From the NCBI RefSeq assembly GCF_003611475.1, contig NZ_RAXT01000010.1, positions 24,251-88,250 of the forward strand: a stretch of DNA of 64,000 bases. The letters run 5' to 3'. This DNA comes from Acinetobacter rongchengensis (GTDB lineage Bacteria > Pseudomonadota > Gammaproteobacteria > Pseudomonadales > Moraxellaceae). The position numbers were made by a program, and so were the translations under genes. Positions 37,494-47,045 of this stretch are shown here, in pieces (position 1 is the stretch's first letter; every line of letters starts with the position of its first letter). The notes beneath the pieces were generated by a model. It worked only from the letters and a program-made list of their open reading frames with translations. It did not search any database and was not told the origin of the DNA.

Positions 37494-38744
37494 ATGTTCG
37501 CCAATATCTCTATTTCTGAATTTGATCCAGAATTAGCTCAAGCAATTCAAAACGAAGATGCTCGCCAAGAAGCGCATATTGAGTTAATTGCATCTGAAAA
37601 CTATTGTTCTCCTGCTGTCATGGAAGCACAAGGATCAAAACTAACTAACAAATACGCAGAAGGGTATCCAGGCAAACGCTATTATGGCGGTTGTGAATAT
37701 GTTGACGTGATCGAACAATTGGCGATCGATCGTGCTAAAGAATTATTTGGTGCTGATTATGCTAACGTTCAACCTCATGCAGGTTCTCAAGCAAATTCAG
37801 CAGTTTACTTAGCACTTCTTAATCCTGGTGATACTGTTTTAGGTATGAGCTTGGCGCATGGCGGTCATTTGACACATGGTGCTAAAGTGAGTTTCTCTGG
37901 TAAAACATACAACGCAATTCAATATGGTTTAAACCCTGAAACAGGTGAGATCGATTACGAAGAAGTTGAACGTTTAGCAGTAGAGCATAAGCCACGTATG
38001 ATTGTTGCTGGTTTCTCTGCTTATAGTCAAATTGTAGATTGGCAGCGTTTCCGTGATATCGCAGATAAAGTGGGTGCTTACCTATTTGTAGATATGGCGC
38101 ATGTTGCTGGTTTAGTTGCTGCTGGCGTTTACCCAAGCCCAGTGCAAATTGCTGATGTAACAACGACAACAACGCATAAAACATTACGTGGTCCACGTTC
38201 AGGTTTAATTCTTGCGAAAGCAAATGAAGAAATCGAGAAGAAACTTCAATCTGCTGTATTCCCTGGTAACCAAGGTGGTCCATTAGTGCATGCGATTGCT
38301 GCAAAAGCAATCTGCTTTAAAGAAGCAATGTCTCCTGAGTATAAAGAATATCAAAAACAAGTAGTGATCAATGCTAAAGCAATGGCTGAAGTATTAATCT
38401 CACGTGGTTATGATGTTGTTTCTGGTGGTACTGAAAACCACTTATTCCTATTGTCTTTAATTAAACAAGACATTACAGGTAAAGAAGCAGATGCTTGGTT
38501 AGGCAATGCACATATCACTGTAAACAAAAACTCTGTACCAAATGATCCGCGTTCTCCATTCGTAACTTCAGGCATCCGTATTGGTACACCTGCTGTGACG
38601 ACACGTGGTTTCGGTGAAGCTGAAGTTCGTGATCTTGCAGGTTGGATTGCAGATATCCTTGATTCTAAAGGAGATGAAGCTGTAATTAATACTGTGAAAG
38701 CGAAAGTAGAAGCGGTATGTGCTAAATTCCCAGTTTATGCTTAA
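37494..38744 (+). CDS. glyA: Serine hydroxymethyltransferase
   Basis: The 416-residue PLP enzyme interconverts serine and glycine and charges tetrahydrofolate. Visible are [37 protein letters not shown], the cofactor stretch [17 protein letters not shown], and the catalytic lysine in [14 protein letters not shown]. The length is that of bacterial GlyA. AGGA lies eight bases before the ATG, and a TACAAT box (37438-37443) with a weak -35 region precedes it. Confidence 0.97.
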   Translation: MFANISISEFDPELAQAIQNEDARQEAHIELIASENYCSPAVMEAQGSKLTNKYAEGYPGKRYYGGCEYVDVIEQLAIDRAKELFGADYANVQPHAGSQANSAVYLALLNPGDTVLGMSLAHGGHLTHGAKVSFSGKTYNAIQYGLNPETGEIDYEEVERLAVEHKPRMIVAGFSAYSQIVDWQRFRDIADKVGAYLFVDMAHVAGLVAAGVYPSPVQIADVTTTTTHKTLRGPRSGLILAKANEEIEKKLQSAVFPGNQGGPLVHAIAAKAICFKEAMSPEYKEYQKQVVINAKAMAEVLISRGYDVVSGGTENHLFLLSLIKQDITGKEADAWLGNAHITVNKNSVPNDPRSPFVTSGIRIGTPAVTTRGFGEAEVRDLAGWIADILDSKGDEAVINTVKAKVEAVCAKFPVYA

Positions 38745-38761
38745 GCATTAACTTGAGAAAG

Positions 38762-38786
38762 GCCCCCTTTCAAGGGGGCTTTTTTA
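38762..38786 (+). terminator. Terminator after glyA
   Basis: A GC-rich stem (GCCCCCTT/AAGGGGGC) is followed by six Ts, 18 bases after the stop. Confidence 0.9.
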
Positions 38787-38899
38787 TTGGAATAAGAAAT
38801 TAAGCGTTTTGTAAAATACCGATTCAAAAGAAAAAAATAGCGGTTTCAATACATGCTATTGTAGTTAAAATGATGTGAAAGATCATAGGAATAACAGAG

Positions 38900-39304
38900 A
38901 TGAATAAACCCAATATTATTATTTCAGAACAAGATTTAAATCGTTTAGAAACCATGTTGGAACATCAAGTCAAACTCACAGATACAATGAAACATTTAGA
39001 AGATGAACTGGCAAGAGCGAACGTTGTGAAGCCGGATCAAATACCTGCAAATGTTGTGAGTATGAACGCAAAAGTTTTGATTACCCTTGCCTCATCAGAT
39101 GAAATGACAGAAGTCACACTAGTATATCCGCACGATTTTCATGGCGAGAAAGGACAGTTGAATGTGATTGCTCCGATTGGTGCTGCAATCCTTGGACTTG
39201 CAGAAGGGCAGGAGATTGAATGGCCACAGCTAGATGGTCATATGATGAAAGTGAAAGTTGAGAAAGTGCTGTATCAACCTGAAAGAGAAGGTGACTTTAA
39301 CTAA
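38900..39304 (+). CDS. rnk: Rnk, regulator of nucleoside diphosphate kinase (GreA/GreB C-terminal-like)
   Basis: The 134-residue protein has a short N-terminal coiled segment (LNRLETMLEHQVKLTDTMKHLEDELARANVV) and a C-terminal FKBP-like domain shared with GreA/GreB (VTLVYPHDFHGEKGQLNVIAPIGAAILGLAEGQEIEWP). Rnk proteins bind RNA polymerase near the secondary channel. AGGA precedes the ATG by nine bases. Confidence 0.88.
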   Translation: MNKPNIIISEQDLNRLETMLEHQVKLTDTMKHLEDELARANVVKPDQIPANVVSMNAKVLITLASSDEMTEVTLVYPHDFHGEKGQLNVIAPIGAAILGLAEGQEIEWPQLDGHMMKVKVEKVLYQPEREGDFN

Positions 39305-39342
39305 AAAATATAGCCATCATTCATTCGATGGCTATATTTTTT
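39303..39342. terminator. Bidirectional terminator between rnk and the DUF4139 gene
   Basis: The perfect 16-bp stem (AAAAAATATAGCCATC with its complement) with an 8-base loop serves both convergent genes. Confidence 0.85.
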
Positions 39343-39359
39343 ATTGCATAGTATTCAAC

Positions 39360-40904
39360 TTAAAAACCAGAAGTGTAGCCTTTGCTTGGGTATTTAAATT
39401 GATGTTGTACATCTAACTTAAAGGTTTGTTTAGGTTCTAAATTCATTTGCCATTGATTGATATTTGGCTGTCCATTCCAAGTTGTTGCGCTAGGTACCAA
39501 ACTATAAGTAGATTGAGTCGTTAATTTGCCATTTTGGCTTTGTGGCTCAGATTCAAAAACCGTCACCTGAATTGGATAGCTGTGTAAGTTTTGAACGGAA
39601 TATTGTTGTTTTTGAATGGTTTCAGAGCGTGAGCGTACAGGATTTTTTTTATCTGTTAAATCTGTAACATTCACTTGAATCTGTTCATCTATACCAAAGC
39701 TCATTTGCAATGCTTCATCGGCATTGTTGTTCCAAGTTCTTTGTCCAATATAATCGCCGTCACGATAAAGTTTTACAATACCTGAAGGCCAGTTACTATC
39801 CAATTTAGCAATTTCAGCATTAATGGTTGCTTGTGTACTCTGTTTTGGTAGGACCCAAACTGACAGTTTTGCGGGATATTGCTCAGCACTTAAAGGTAAG
39901 AAGATCTGTTGTTGGCTGCTCGGAATAGAGGCTTTAGTTTCTGAGCGGAACTCTGTACTAAAATTTAAATCTGCAGCTTGGAATTGAGGAAAGCTAGGGC
40001 CATTATTTCGTGCAGGACTTCTACTTTTAGCTTCACTGTCCATCGCCATTTCAGCCATTGCGATAGGGGCGGGAGCAGGCTCATAAACTGGACGTACTGG
40101 TTCAGGCTCATAATAATTTACCCACCACGGCTGAGGTTGAATCTGTTGTACATAATTTCGAGGCGTAGATGTTGATAATGCTAACTTTACATTGTTCCAA
40201 TCTTCTCCCGTTTTTTGGGCAATCATCGCCATACGGGTTAGCTTGACTTGCTTTGTTTGCGTATTCAACTCGGCTTTATAAGTCGGCTGCCAACGTGCAT
40301 ATGGTATTAAATAGCTAATTTTGATCTCACCTTGTTGCTTGGCATTGACATAGAATTTAAGTGTGCGTTGGTTAAAATCACTGTCGCCAATCGCATTTAA
40401 ATCTTGTTCCAACTCTCCTAAGCGCTGTTCTAATTTTTCTTTCTCAATTTTTGCTTGGTCGATTGCAATAAATGCGACATAAGCATCTTGTCGAACTTTA
40501 GGTGCAGAACCTTCTGTCACATTGCCTAGAAATTTATTTTGTAATTCAGCAGCTTGAATAATTGAATTTTGTTCAGAAATTTTCTTTTTTACTCCTTCAA
40601 TTTGGCTGCGAAGCTGTGATGATTCAGTGCCAGATGGTTTATCAATCGCACTATCTGTATGTGATACGGCATTGACTTCAATATTACTGCTTTGATATTG
40701 CAATTGATTGATATCAAAATTTGCAGCTAACCCCGTCAAGGTCACCAGTTGTTCCCCAGCTTGTACTGGAATGGTTCTTTCTATTTTTGCAGAAGTTGGA
40801 TAAAGTGTAACCTGTTGAATAGGAGAGTGATTTAAGCCTAAAGCAAAACTATATGTGCTTGGAATGCAGAGAATACTGAATTGAATGACAGATTTTATAT
40901 TCAT
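39360..40904 (-). CDS. Exported DUF4139 / mucoidy-inhibitor-A-like protein
   Basis: The 514-residue protein has a signal peptide, the N-terminal DUF4140 segment (VTLYPTSAKIERTIPVQAGEQLVTLTGL), a coiled-coil region (about 105-185), and a C-terminal DUF4139 domain starting at KISYLIPYARWQPTYKAELN. Pro-rich and Met-rich linkers lie near residue 275. Such proteins are periplasmic or envelope-bound; the molecular role is unknown. The ATG at 40904 (MNIKSV) begins the signal peptide; the upstream start at 40940 is rejected. Confidence 0.8.
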   Translation of the reverse strand: MNIKSVIQFSILCIPSTYSFALGLNHSPIQQVTLYPTSAKIERTIPVQAGEQLVTLTGLAANFDINQLQYQSSNIEVNAVSHTDSAIDKPSGTESSQLRSQIEGVKKKISEQNSIIQAAELQNKFLGNVTEGSAPKVRQDAYVAFIAIDQAKIEKEKLEQRLGELEQDLNAIGDSDFNQRTLKFYVNAKQQGEIKISYLIPYARWQPTYKAELNTQTKQVKLTRMAMIAQKTGEDWNNVKLALSTSTPRNYVQQIQPQPWWVNYYEPEPVRPVYEPAPAPIAMAEMAMDSEAKSRSPARNNGPSFPQFQAADLNFSTEFRSETKASIPSSQQQIFLPLSAEQYPAKLSVWVLPKQSTQATINAEIAKLDSNWPSGIVKLYRDGDYIGQRTWNNNADEALQMSFGIDEQIQVNVTDLTDKKNPVRSRSETIQKQQYSVQNLHSYPIQVTVFESEPQSQNGKLTTQSTYSLVPSATTWNGQPNINQWQMNLEPKQTFKLDVQHQFKYPSKGYTSGF

Positions 40905-41022
40905 TATAGTGTCCAAAAGTAATGAGATCAGTCTGATCAATAAAATGTAGCAGAAAGTTGAAATAAGCTAAATACAAGAATTTCATAAAATTAAAAAAGA
41001 TATTTTTAACATATTTAAATAA

Positions 41023-41046
41023 AATAAGCCTCAAATGAGGCCTATT
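41023..41046 (-). terminator. Terminator after the sigma/DUF3106 operon
   Basis: The stem GCCTC/GAGGC extended by AATA/TATT across one mismatch, with an AAAT loop, ends in a T-rich stretch on the minus strand. Confidence 0.55.
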
Positions 41047-41082
41047 GTTTAAAAATATTCAAACTTATATCTACTTATATCT

Positions 41083-41490
41083 TTAGTGAGAAGTCACGAT
41101 AGTAGTTTGATATTTTTGCATATATTCTTCACGTATCTCATTACGTTGATCAGATGTAGAAGCTTTCTGCATTTTTTTGCGTAGCTCATTGCGTTCTGTT
41201 GTACTCATTTGCTGCCAAACTTCACGCATTTTTTGTTTATCTTGTTCGGGAAGTTGAGTAAACCAATCCATACGCTGTTGCAAAGAATTATTTTGATCAG
41301 CAGGAATTTCTTTCAAATTTTGATAGCGTTTAATGAGGGCTTTTTGTTCGTCCTCAGATAAATTATCCCATGTTTCATTGACTTGACTATTCGCATCTTT
41401 AGAAAAAATCCAAAAACGTTCAAAACCAGCAAAACTTGTTTGTAAAAAACCAATAGCACAAAAAGCCAAAGCTAATTTTCTAGCTACCAT
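41083..41490 (-). CDS. DUF3106 exported protein
   Basis: The 135-residue product has a signal peptide (MVARKLALAFCAIGFLQTSFA) and DUF3106 repeats: NETWDNLSEDEQKALIKRYQNLKEIP, QQRMDWFTQLPEQDKQKMREVWQQMS, RNELRKKMQKAS. This helical periplasmic protein is commonly encoded after sigma/anti-sigma pairs. Its ATG overlaps the end of the anti-sigma-like gene by 11 bases, so the three genes form one operon. Confidence 0.78.
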   Translation of the reverse strand: MVARKLALAFCAIGFLQTSFAGFERFWIFSKDANSQVNETWDNLSEDEQKALIKRYQNLKEIPADQNNSLQQRMDWFTQLPEQDKQKMREVWQQMSTTERNELRKKMQKASTSDQRNEIREEYMQKYQTTIVTSH

Positions 41491-41806
41491 GGGAATTTTT
41501 ATCCTCACCAAATACAGATAACATATCTAAATCTTCCATCATTTGAGGTGAAAGTTTAGGACTAACAATGACTTGCTGTTGGTTGTGTGGTTCATTTGAA
41601 ACATCAAATGCATTTGGAATCACCACAAAACCTGTAATCGCAGCGGCGAGTGCAAAACCAGTCATTTTCCACGTACCATAACGAGATGTAGACTTGTTCT
41701 CAATATGATCGAGCACATTATTCATCACCACGGCTTTATTGCGATGATTATGTGCAAGTCCATCAAGTTTAGACGTCACTTGTTTGGTGAAATCATCATT
41801 ATTCAT
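41480..41806 (-). CDS. Probable anti-sigma factor, single-span membrane protein
   Basis: The 108-residue product has a cytoplasmic N-terminus of about 50 residues, one membrane span (MTGFALAAAITGFVVIP), and a periplasmic C-terminus ending in SPQMMEDLDMLSVFGEDKNS. It shows no zinc-binding ZAS motif. Its position directly after an ECF sigma factor, overlapping it by eight bases, and its topology suggest an anti-sigma factor of the DUF3619 kind (inference). GGAGG lies about nine bases before the ATG at 41806. Confidence 0.65.
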   Translation of the reverse strand: MNNDDFTKQVTSKLDGLAHNHRNKAVVMNNVLDHIENKSTSRYGTWKMTGFALAAAITGFVVIPNAFDVSNEPHNQQQVIVSPKLSPQMMEDLDMLSVFGEDKNSHGS

Positions 41807-42437
41807 TCGATGAACCTCCTCCATATGGATTTAGGTGGGATAGCGAAGCTCTCAATCCTTGAATTGCCCTGTGATAATGGGTTTTAACGCTACCTTCTGT
41901 ACAATTCATAATTGACGCCGTGGTTTGAGTATCAAACCCTTCCCAAGCACGTAACATAAAGGCTTGTTGCTGGCGTGTCGGTAATTGACTAATCGCTTGC
42001 TGTATTTCTTCAACAGTTACATTTTGATCTAAAAATTGCAGTGGATTTGGTGTCGATTCATCCACAATATCCATTGCTTCATCATCGTCCCCATCTAAGT
42101 CAATTTTACGAAACAAAGAAAAAGGAGAGGCACGTCTCGCTTCTTTGCGACGCCAGTCTTGTAATTTGTTATTTAAAATCGTGTAAAACAAGGGATACCA
42201 TTCTTCAGTCGATTTGTCTGAATAAGATTTGTGTAAGGAAATGAATGCTTCCTGTACCAAATCCATAGCAATCCCATTGTGTCCCTGTGTTGCACTTTCC
42301 ATCATCACTAAAGCACGACCAGTTACATCATGCATAAAAAATCTCAGGCGCTGCTCAGCCGTACTCGTTTGAGCACTTGCTGTTTCAGACTGTGACTTCT
42401 TTGGTGCTAAGTCCATAGAGATGGAAAATCCCGTCAT
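41799..42437 (-). CDS. ECF-type RNA polymerase sigma factor
   Basis: The 212-residue protein has sigma region 2 (MDLVQEAFISLHKSYS...WYPLFYTILNNKLQDWRRKEARR) and region 4 (ISQLPTRQQQAFMLRAWEGFDTQTTASIMNCTEGSVKTHYHRAIQGLR). The N-terminus has a 25-residue Ser/Thr/Gln-rich extension, and an acidic linker (DLDGDDDEAMDIVDE) joins the regions. It heads a three-gene operon with the anti-sigma-like and DUF3106 genes. The signal and regulon cannot be read here. Confidence 0.9.
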   Translation of the reverse strand: MTGFSISMDLAPKKSQSETASAQTSTAEQRLRFFMHDVTGRALVMMESATQGHNGIAMDLVQEAFISLHKSYSDKSTEEWYPLFYTILNNKLQDWRRKEARRASPFSLFRKIDLDGDDDEAMDIVDESTPNPLQFLDQNVTVEEIQQAISQLPTRQQQAFMLRAWEGFDTQTTASIMNCTEGSVKTHYHRAIQGLRASLSHLNPYGGGSSNE

Positions 42438-42569
42438 TGGGTACCCACCATTTTAAATTCGTATACATATAACGTTTAAAAAATGATTTGGGTTGACATG
42501 TAAATCAATTATTTTTTTCAGTTTAAATGATTTTGTCCAATAACGGGCAATATTTAAAATAATTTAACG

Positions 42570-43346
42570 TTATAGGCGTTGGCGAACCATTTCAAAGAAA
42601 CAAATTGAACCTGCTACAGCAACATTAAGAGACTCTTGACCGCCTGGCTGTGGAATCGCCACAGATTCTGCATATTTCAAAGCAAATTCTGAAACACCTT
42701 GACCTTCATTGCCTAAAATCCAAACACATTGTTTACGCAGATTTTTTGAGTACAAGCTTTCTGAATCGTGTGAGCTGGTGACATAAACAGGGATTTTAAA
42801 TTGCTTGATAATGTCTTCAAGCACAACATTTTCATAGGTTTGCAATGAAAAGTGAGCGCCCATTCCAGCACGTAACACACGCGGCGACCATAGCGATGCT
42901 GAGCCTTTGGTACAAACCACTTGTTCAATACCTGCTGCAGCTGCTGAACGCAATAATGTTCCGACATTACCTGGATCTTGAACATTTTCAAGAATTAAGG
43001 TGTCTTCATTGAAGTTTAAAGCTTGGGTTGATGTAGGCAAATCCACAATCGCTAAGCAGGCAAGAGTTGTCCCCAATGTACTCAAATCTTTATATAAAGA
43101 TTCACTAATGACAAAAACAGCCCCTTGGTATTGATCAATAATTTCGCCAAGATCTGTATGCTCTAAAGCATGTTCAGTAGTAAAGATCGAGTTAATTTTA
43201 CGGCCTTTTTCTAGCCAAGCTAAGCTAAGGTGAGTGCCTTCAAGGACAGTTTGTCCTTGTTTTTTGCGATAGGTATTTTGTTCAATTAAACCACGTAAGT
43301 GTTTAATTTTAGGATTATCTTTTGATTCTAGGAAAATAGTAGGCAT
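42570..43346 (-). CDS. TrmH/SpoU family RNA 2'-O-methyltransferase
   Basis: The 258-residue enzyme has an N-terminal RNA-binding segment (NPKIKHLRGLIEQNTYRKKQGQTVLEGTHL) and the knotted SPOUT domain with its three motifs: LENVQDPGNVGTLLRSAAAAGI, WILGNEGQGVS and IPQPGGQESLNVAVAGSICFFE. It methylates a ribose in rRNA or tRNA; the target is not known. The ATG at 43346 begins the family-typical protein; an upstream start at 43394 is rejected. Confidence 0.88.
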   Translation of the reverse strand: MPTIFLESKDNPKIKHLRGLIEQNTYRKKQGQTVLEGTHLSLAWLEKGRKINSIFTTEHALEHTDLGEIIDQYQGAVFVISESLYKDLSTLGTTLACLAIVDLPTSTQALNFNEDTLILENVQDPGNVGTLLRSAAAAGIEQVVCTKGSASLWSPRVLRAGMGAHFSLQTYENVVLEDIIKQFKIPVYVTSSHDSESLYSKNLRKQCVWILGNEGQGVSEFALKYAESVAIPQPGGQESLNVAVAGSICFFEMVRQRL

Positions 43347-43449
43347 GGGAGTGCATCCATAAAAAGTAAGTCGGGGTTGTGCAAGATGCGACAACCCCTG
43401 AATGATGTACTCCCGCTAAATGAATAGAAGCAGGGAGTAAAAGTATGAA

Positions 43450-44424
43450 TTAGTGATGATAACTGGTCACTAATTCAACTTCGTTTTTAGAACCAATCAC
43501 GACTGGAACACGTTGGTGTAATTCAGTGGGTTGAATTTCCATGATACGAACACGGCCTGTTGTTGAAGCGCCACCCGCTTGTTCCATAAGCATACTCATT
43601 GGATTTGCTTCGTACATTAAGCGTAGACGACCTGCTTTTTGCGGATCTTTAGTGTCGTATGGATATAAGAAAATACCGCTACGACAAAGAATACGGTGAA
43701 TATCGCCCACCATACATGCAACCCAACGCATATTAAAATCTTTTCCACGACCAGCAGTTTTACCTGCTTGTAACTCATCAATATAGCGTTTTACAGGTGC
43801 TTCCCAATGACGCTGGTTTGATGCATTGATTGCATATTCTTTAGTATCTGCTGCAACTTGGATATTTTCAGAAGTTAACAGAAATTGTTGAGTTTCTGGG
43901 TCAAATGTAAAAAATACTGTGCCAGCGCCAACTGTGAGTGCCATCATGGTTGATGGGCCATAAAGCACATAACCTGCAGCCACTTGTTGTGTACCCGCTT
44001 GCATGAAATCTTCTGTTTGCGTCACAGCATTTTTTGCAGGAAGAATTGAAAAGATTGTGCCTACACACATATTGATGTCGATATTGCTTGAACCATCAAG
44101 TGGATCAAACAAAACAAGATATTTGCCATTTTCTTGAGCGGGAGTGAAGTCATCAAGTTCTTCTGATGCTAAACCGCCCACGTTTTTATTGACTTTTAGA
44201 GCATCAATTAAATAATCATTTGAAATAACATCCAGTTTCTTTTGTTCTTCACCTTGGACATTTTCATTTTGTGCGCTACCTAATACACCTGCTAAAGCAC
44301 CTTTTTGTAAAGCTTGATCAATGGTTTTACAGGTATTGGCAATAGTTTCAATAACATCAGCAAGTTCAGTGGTTAAGTTCCCTTGTTGTTGTTCTAAATA
44401 TTGGGATAGGGTGCGATATGACAT
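43450..44424 (-). CDS. fbp: Fructose-1,6-bisphosphatase class I
   Basis: The 324-residue gluconeogenic enzyme shows [22 protein letters not shown] (metal and substrate site), [39 protein letters not shown], and [36 protein letters not shown]. The ATG at 44424 (MSYRTL) is chosen, with GGAG ten bases upstream; the open frame further upstream encodes nothing family-like. Confidence 0.95.
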   Translation of the reverse strand: MSYRTLSQYLEQQQGNLTTELADVIETIANTCKTIDQALQKGALAGVLGSAQNENVQGEEQKKLDVISNDYLIDALKVNKNVGGLASEELDDFTPAQENGKYLVLFDPLDGSSNIDINMCVGTIFSILPAKNAVTQTEDFMQAGTQQVAAGYVLYGPSTMMALTVGAGTVFFTFDPETQQFLLTSENIQVAADTKEYAINASNQRHWEAPVKRYIDELQAGKTAGRGKDFNMRWVACMVGDIHRILCRSGIFLYPYDTKDPQKAGRLRLMYEANPMSMLMEQAGGASTTGRVRIMEIQPTELHQRVPVVIGSKNEVELVTSYHH

Positions 44425-44599
44425 ATCTGTTGTGCTCCAAAAGCAATAAAATTCTATTAAATTAAAGAATGCGACTATTTTAGATGAGTTCGGCAGAAAA
44501 TAAAAATTATCCTGTGTTATTTGTCGTGAAAATACCCTTGAAAGTATTTCATAAAGTGTTATGTTGAATTTATAAACCAAGGAAATGAGGAGTACTCAT

Positions 44600-44785
44600 A
44601 TGACAACAGCAAAGTTCGATGCGACTCCAACTGAGGGTGAAGGTATTGATTTAAAAGAAATCAGTGCTGAAAATGTAAAAGATGCCTGGAAAGATTACGA
44701 AGCAAAACCTGAATTTAAAAAATTCAATAAGCATGACATGATCGAATCCATGCAAAGCCCTAAGCCTGATGAATCAAAGGTTTAA
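44600..44785 (+). CDS. Small acidic/basic conserved protein (61 residues)
   Basis: GAGGAG lies seven bases before the ATG, and a terminator follows, so this is a complete unit. The product is highly charged (GEGIDLKEISAENVKDAWKDY, KPEFKKFNKHDMIESMQ) and soluble. It looks like a conserved small Acinetobacter protein; the function is unknown. It is divergent from fbp. Confidence 0.75.
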   Translation: MTTAKFDATPTEGEGIDLKEISAENVKDAWKDYEAKPEFKKFNKHDMIESMQSPKPDESKV

Positions 44786-44790
44786 TCGAT

Positions 44791-44822
44791 AAAAAACGCT
44801 CATCATACAATGGGCGTTTTTT
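44791..44822 (+). terminator. Terminator after the 61-residue charged protein gene
   Basis: AAAAAACGCTCAT and ATGGGCGTTTTTT form a stem (one T-G pair) with a T-run. Confidence 0.8.
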
Positions 44823-44923
44823 ATGCGGTTATTTTGAGAACCTAAGTTATTTAAACTGATCATCATAAAAATACTTGACCGCTTAAACTAAGCAATAGAT
44901 CGCTTTGTGAGAGCAATTTACAT

Positions 44924-44954
44924 AAAAAATGCCCAATTCAATTGAGCATTTTTA
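44924..44954 (-). terminator. Terminator at the end of the Tol-Pal operon
   Basis: AAAAATGC/GCATTTTT with an inner CAAT/ATTG pairing lies about 65 bases after the pal stop on the minus strand. Confidence 0.65.
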
Positions 44955-45018
44955 TGGTTCATTTTAACGTTGCAATCCCAGTATGATTGAGAATCTTTGC
45001 ATTATCAAAATCAAGATA

Positions 45019-45588
45019 TTATTTTAAAAGCGGGGGAACAGCTTCGTAGTTGATTTCAACACGACGATTTTCTTTCCAAGCGGCTTCATCATGACCTGCA
45101 TTGACTGGCATTTCTTTACCATAACTTACAGCTTCAAGCTGAGTTGATTTAACACCATTGGTAATTAAATAGCTTTCAACGGCTTTGGCACGACGTTCAC
45201 CCAAAGCCATGTTGTACTCACGAGTACCACGTTCATCGGTATGACCTGTTAAAGCCACTTTAGAGTTTGCATTGGCAATGAGGAATTGAGCGTGCGCTTG
45301 CAGTGTTTGGTAATCTTCGTTTGAAAGATCGCTACTGTCATAATCAAAATGAACAACACGTTTCGCTAAAAATGCTTTATTTGCTTCAGTGACACCTTTA
45401 GCAGAAGCACCATTTAAATTTTGAGCATTTAAAGCAGCATCTTCACTTAAACCATTAGTATTCACTGTTGTTGCACCATTTGGGTTTGTCCCTGTTTCAA
45501 CAGTTGCAGCAGGCTTACGACTTGCACAGCCTGTCATTACAAGGCTTACAGCCAATAATGGTAAAGCTAAATATTTTATCGAATTCAT
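45019..45588 (-). CDS. pal: Peptidoglycan-associated lipoprotein Pal
   Basis: The 189-residue outer-membrane lipoprotein has lipobox MTGC (mature N-terminus Cys21) and an OmpA-like peptidoglycan-binding domain (about 80-185): VVHFDYDSSDLSNEDYQTLQAHAQFL, VALTGHTDERGTREYNMALGERRAKAVESYLITNGV, and a late NRRVEINYE. It ends the Tol-Pal operon. The ATG at 45588 has GGAG close upstream; 45600 is rejected. Confidence 0.95.
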   Translation of the reverse strand: MNSIKYLALPLLAVSLVMTGCASRKPAATVETGTNPNGATTVNTNGLSEDAALNAQNLNGASAKGVTEANKAFLAKRVVHFDYDSSDLSNEDYQTLQAHAQFLIANANSKVALTGHTDERGTREYNMALGERRAKAVESYLITNGVKSTQLEAVSYGKEMPVNAGHDEAAWKENRRVEINYEAVPPLLK

Positions 45589-45660
45589 TTTAATCTCCAT
45601 GACTTCATTTTAAATTAATACTACATACACATAAAAACGATGATTGTTTTAGGGACAACA

Positions 45661-46944
45661 CTATTTCGGTGCCCAAGCGGGTTCACGTACTTCACCTTGC
45701 TCACTTGGTAAATTCATGCGGAAACGACCATCTGTAGACATGATTGCCAATAAGCCACGACTTCCTTCACGGGTTGCATAAACCACCATTTGCCCATTCG
45801 GAGAGAAACTTGGCGATTCATCTAAACTGGTCGGGGTGAGAATATTGGTAATACCTGTCGAAATTTCCTGAATCGCGACTTTGTAGTTACTGCCAGAAGG
45901 ACGATGTACCAATGCCACATATTTACCATCTGCGCTTAATGTTCCACGTGCATTAAATGCGCCACGGAAAGTTAAACGTTTAGTTGAATCATCTGCAAAG
46001 TTATAACGGTAAATTTGGGCCGAACCACCACGATCAGATGTAAAAATAAATGATTTTCCATCAGGTGAATAACGTGCTTCTGTATCAATTGCGCTATCGT
46101 TGGTAAGTCGTTTCACTTGGCGTGAATCTAAATCCATTTGATAAATTTCAGGATTACCATGCATGGAAGCAGTAAATAGCATTGATTTGCCATCAGGTGA
46201 GAAACTTGGCGCACCGTTTAGGCCACGAAAACTGGCTAATTTCTCACGTTGACCTGTCGCTAAATCTTGTACATAAATTGCAGGACGTTTGGTTTCAAAC
46301 GAAACATATGCAATTTTCTTCGCATCAGGTGTCCAAGCAGGGGAAAGAATTGGATCACGTGAACTTAAAACAGTTTTTGGTTGCTCACCATCTGTGTCTG
46401 CAATCTGTAGCGTATAACGTTGTTCTGGGGTCGCAGGGTTTCGTAATACATAAGCAATCCGACCGCTGAAATCACCTTGAATACCAGTCAAAGCTTGGTA
46501 AATGGTATCACTGATCATATGTGCAGCAGAACGAACACGTGAAGTTGGAACAGTGAGTAATTCATTCAGTAAGAATTTTTGTTTTTCAACATCATACAAT
46601 TGATAATGAACAGAAAGTGAACCATCCGCATTGGTTTTAGATTCACCTAGCACGACATAAGGAACACCAGCAGCTTTCCATGCTTCTGCATTGACATTGT
46701 TAATCGATGCTGTTGCAGGAAGATTTTGTGATGCACTGGTAAAACGGCCTGAGCGGTTTAAATCTTGTTCTACCACTGGATAAATTGACTGATCATTGCT
46801 AAAGGGAATAATTGCAATTTTCGGTGCAGATTCAGGCGCTTTGGCAATTTCCAAATGGAGCTGTGCATAAGAAGTAGTAACGAGTGCAGGACTCAGTGCA
46901 GCAATAATTGCTAATCCTAATAGTTGTTTAGGCATGATTTTCAT
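45661..46944 (-). CDS. tolB: Tol-Pal system beta-propeller protein TolB
   Basis: The 427-residue periplasmic protein has a signal peptide (ending TTSYA), the N-terminal domain (KIAIIPFSNDQ, VVEQDLNRSGRF, AGVPYVVLGE) and six propeller blades with the repeated SPDGKS motif (for example SFSPDGKSMLFTASMHGNPEIYQMDL and ARYSPDGKSFIFTSDRGGSAQIY). It links Pal to the inner-membrane TolQRA complex. Confidence 0.95.
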   Translation of the reverse strand: MKIMPKQLLGLAIIAALSPALVTTSYAQLHLEIAKAPESAPKIAIIPFSNDQSIYPVVEQDLNRSGRFTSASQNLPATASINNVNAEAWKAAGVPYVVLGESKTNADGSLSVHYQLYDVEKQKFLLNELLTVPTSRVRSAAHMISDTIYQALTGIQGDFSGRIAYVLRNPATPEQRYTLQIADTDGEQPKTVLSSRDPILSPAWTPDAKKIAYVSFETKRPAIYVQDLATGQREKLASFRGLNGAPSFSPDGKSMLFTASMHGNPEIYQMDLDSRQVKRLTNDSAIDTEARYSPDGKSFIFTSDRGGSAQIYRYNFADDSTKRLTFRGAFNARGTLSADGKYVALVHRPSGSNYKVAIQEISTGITNILTPTSLDESPSFSPNGQMVVYATREGSRGLLAIMSTDGRFRMNLPSEQGEVREPAWAPK

Positions 46945-47045
46945 TGGACTTCATGTACTCAAATATTGGTTTTAAACTATGCATAGCTTTGTAGCATAAA
47001 GAGATAATTTTAATCTATATAAAGCATGTAATTATGAATAAAAGA

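Noticed and set aside
37882..38310. 142-codon minus-strand frame opposite glyA
   Set aside because: It is a shadow of the well-supported glyA gene.
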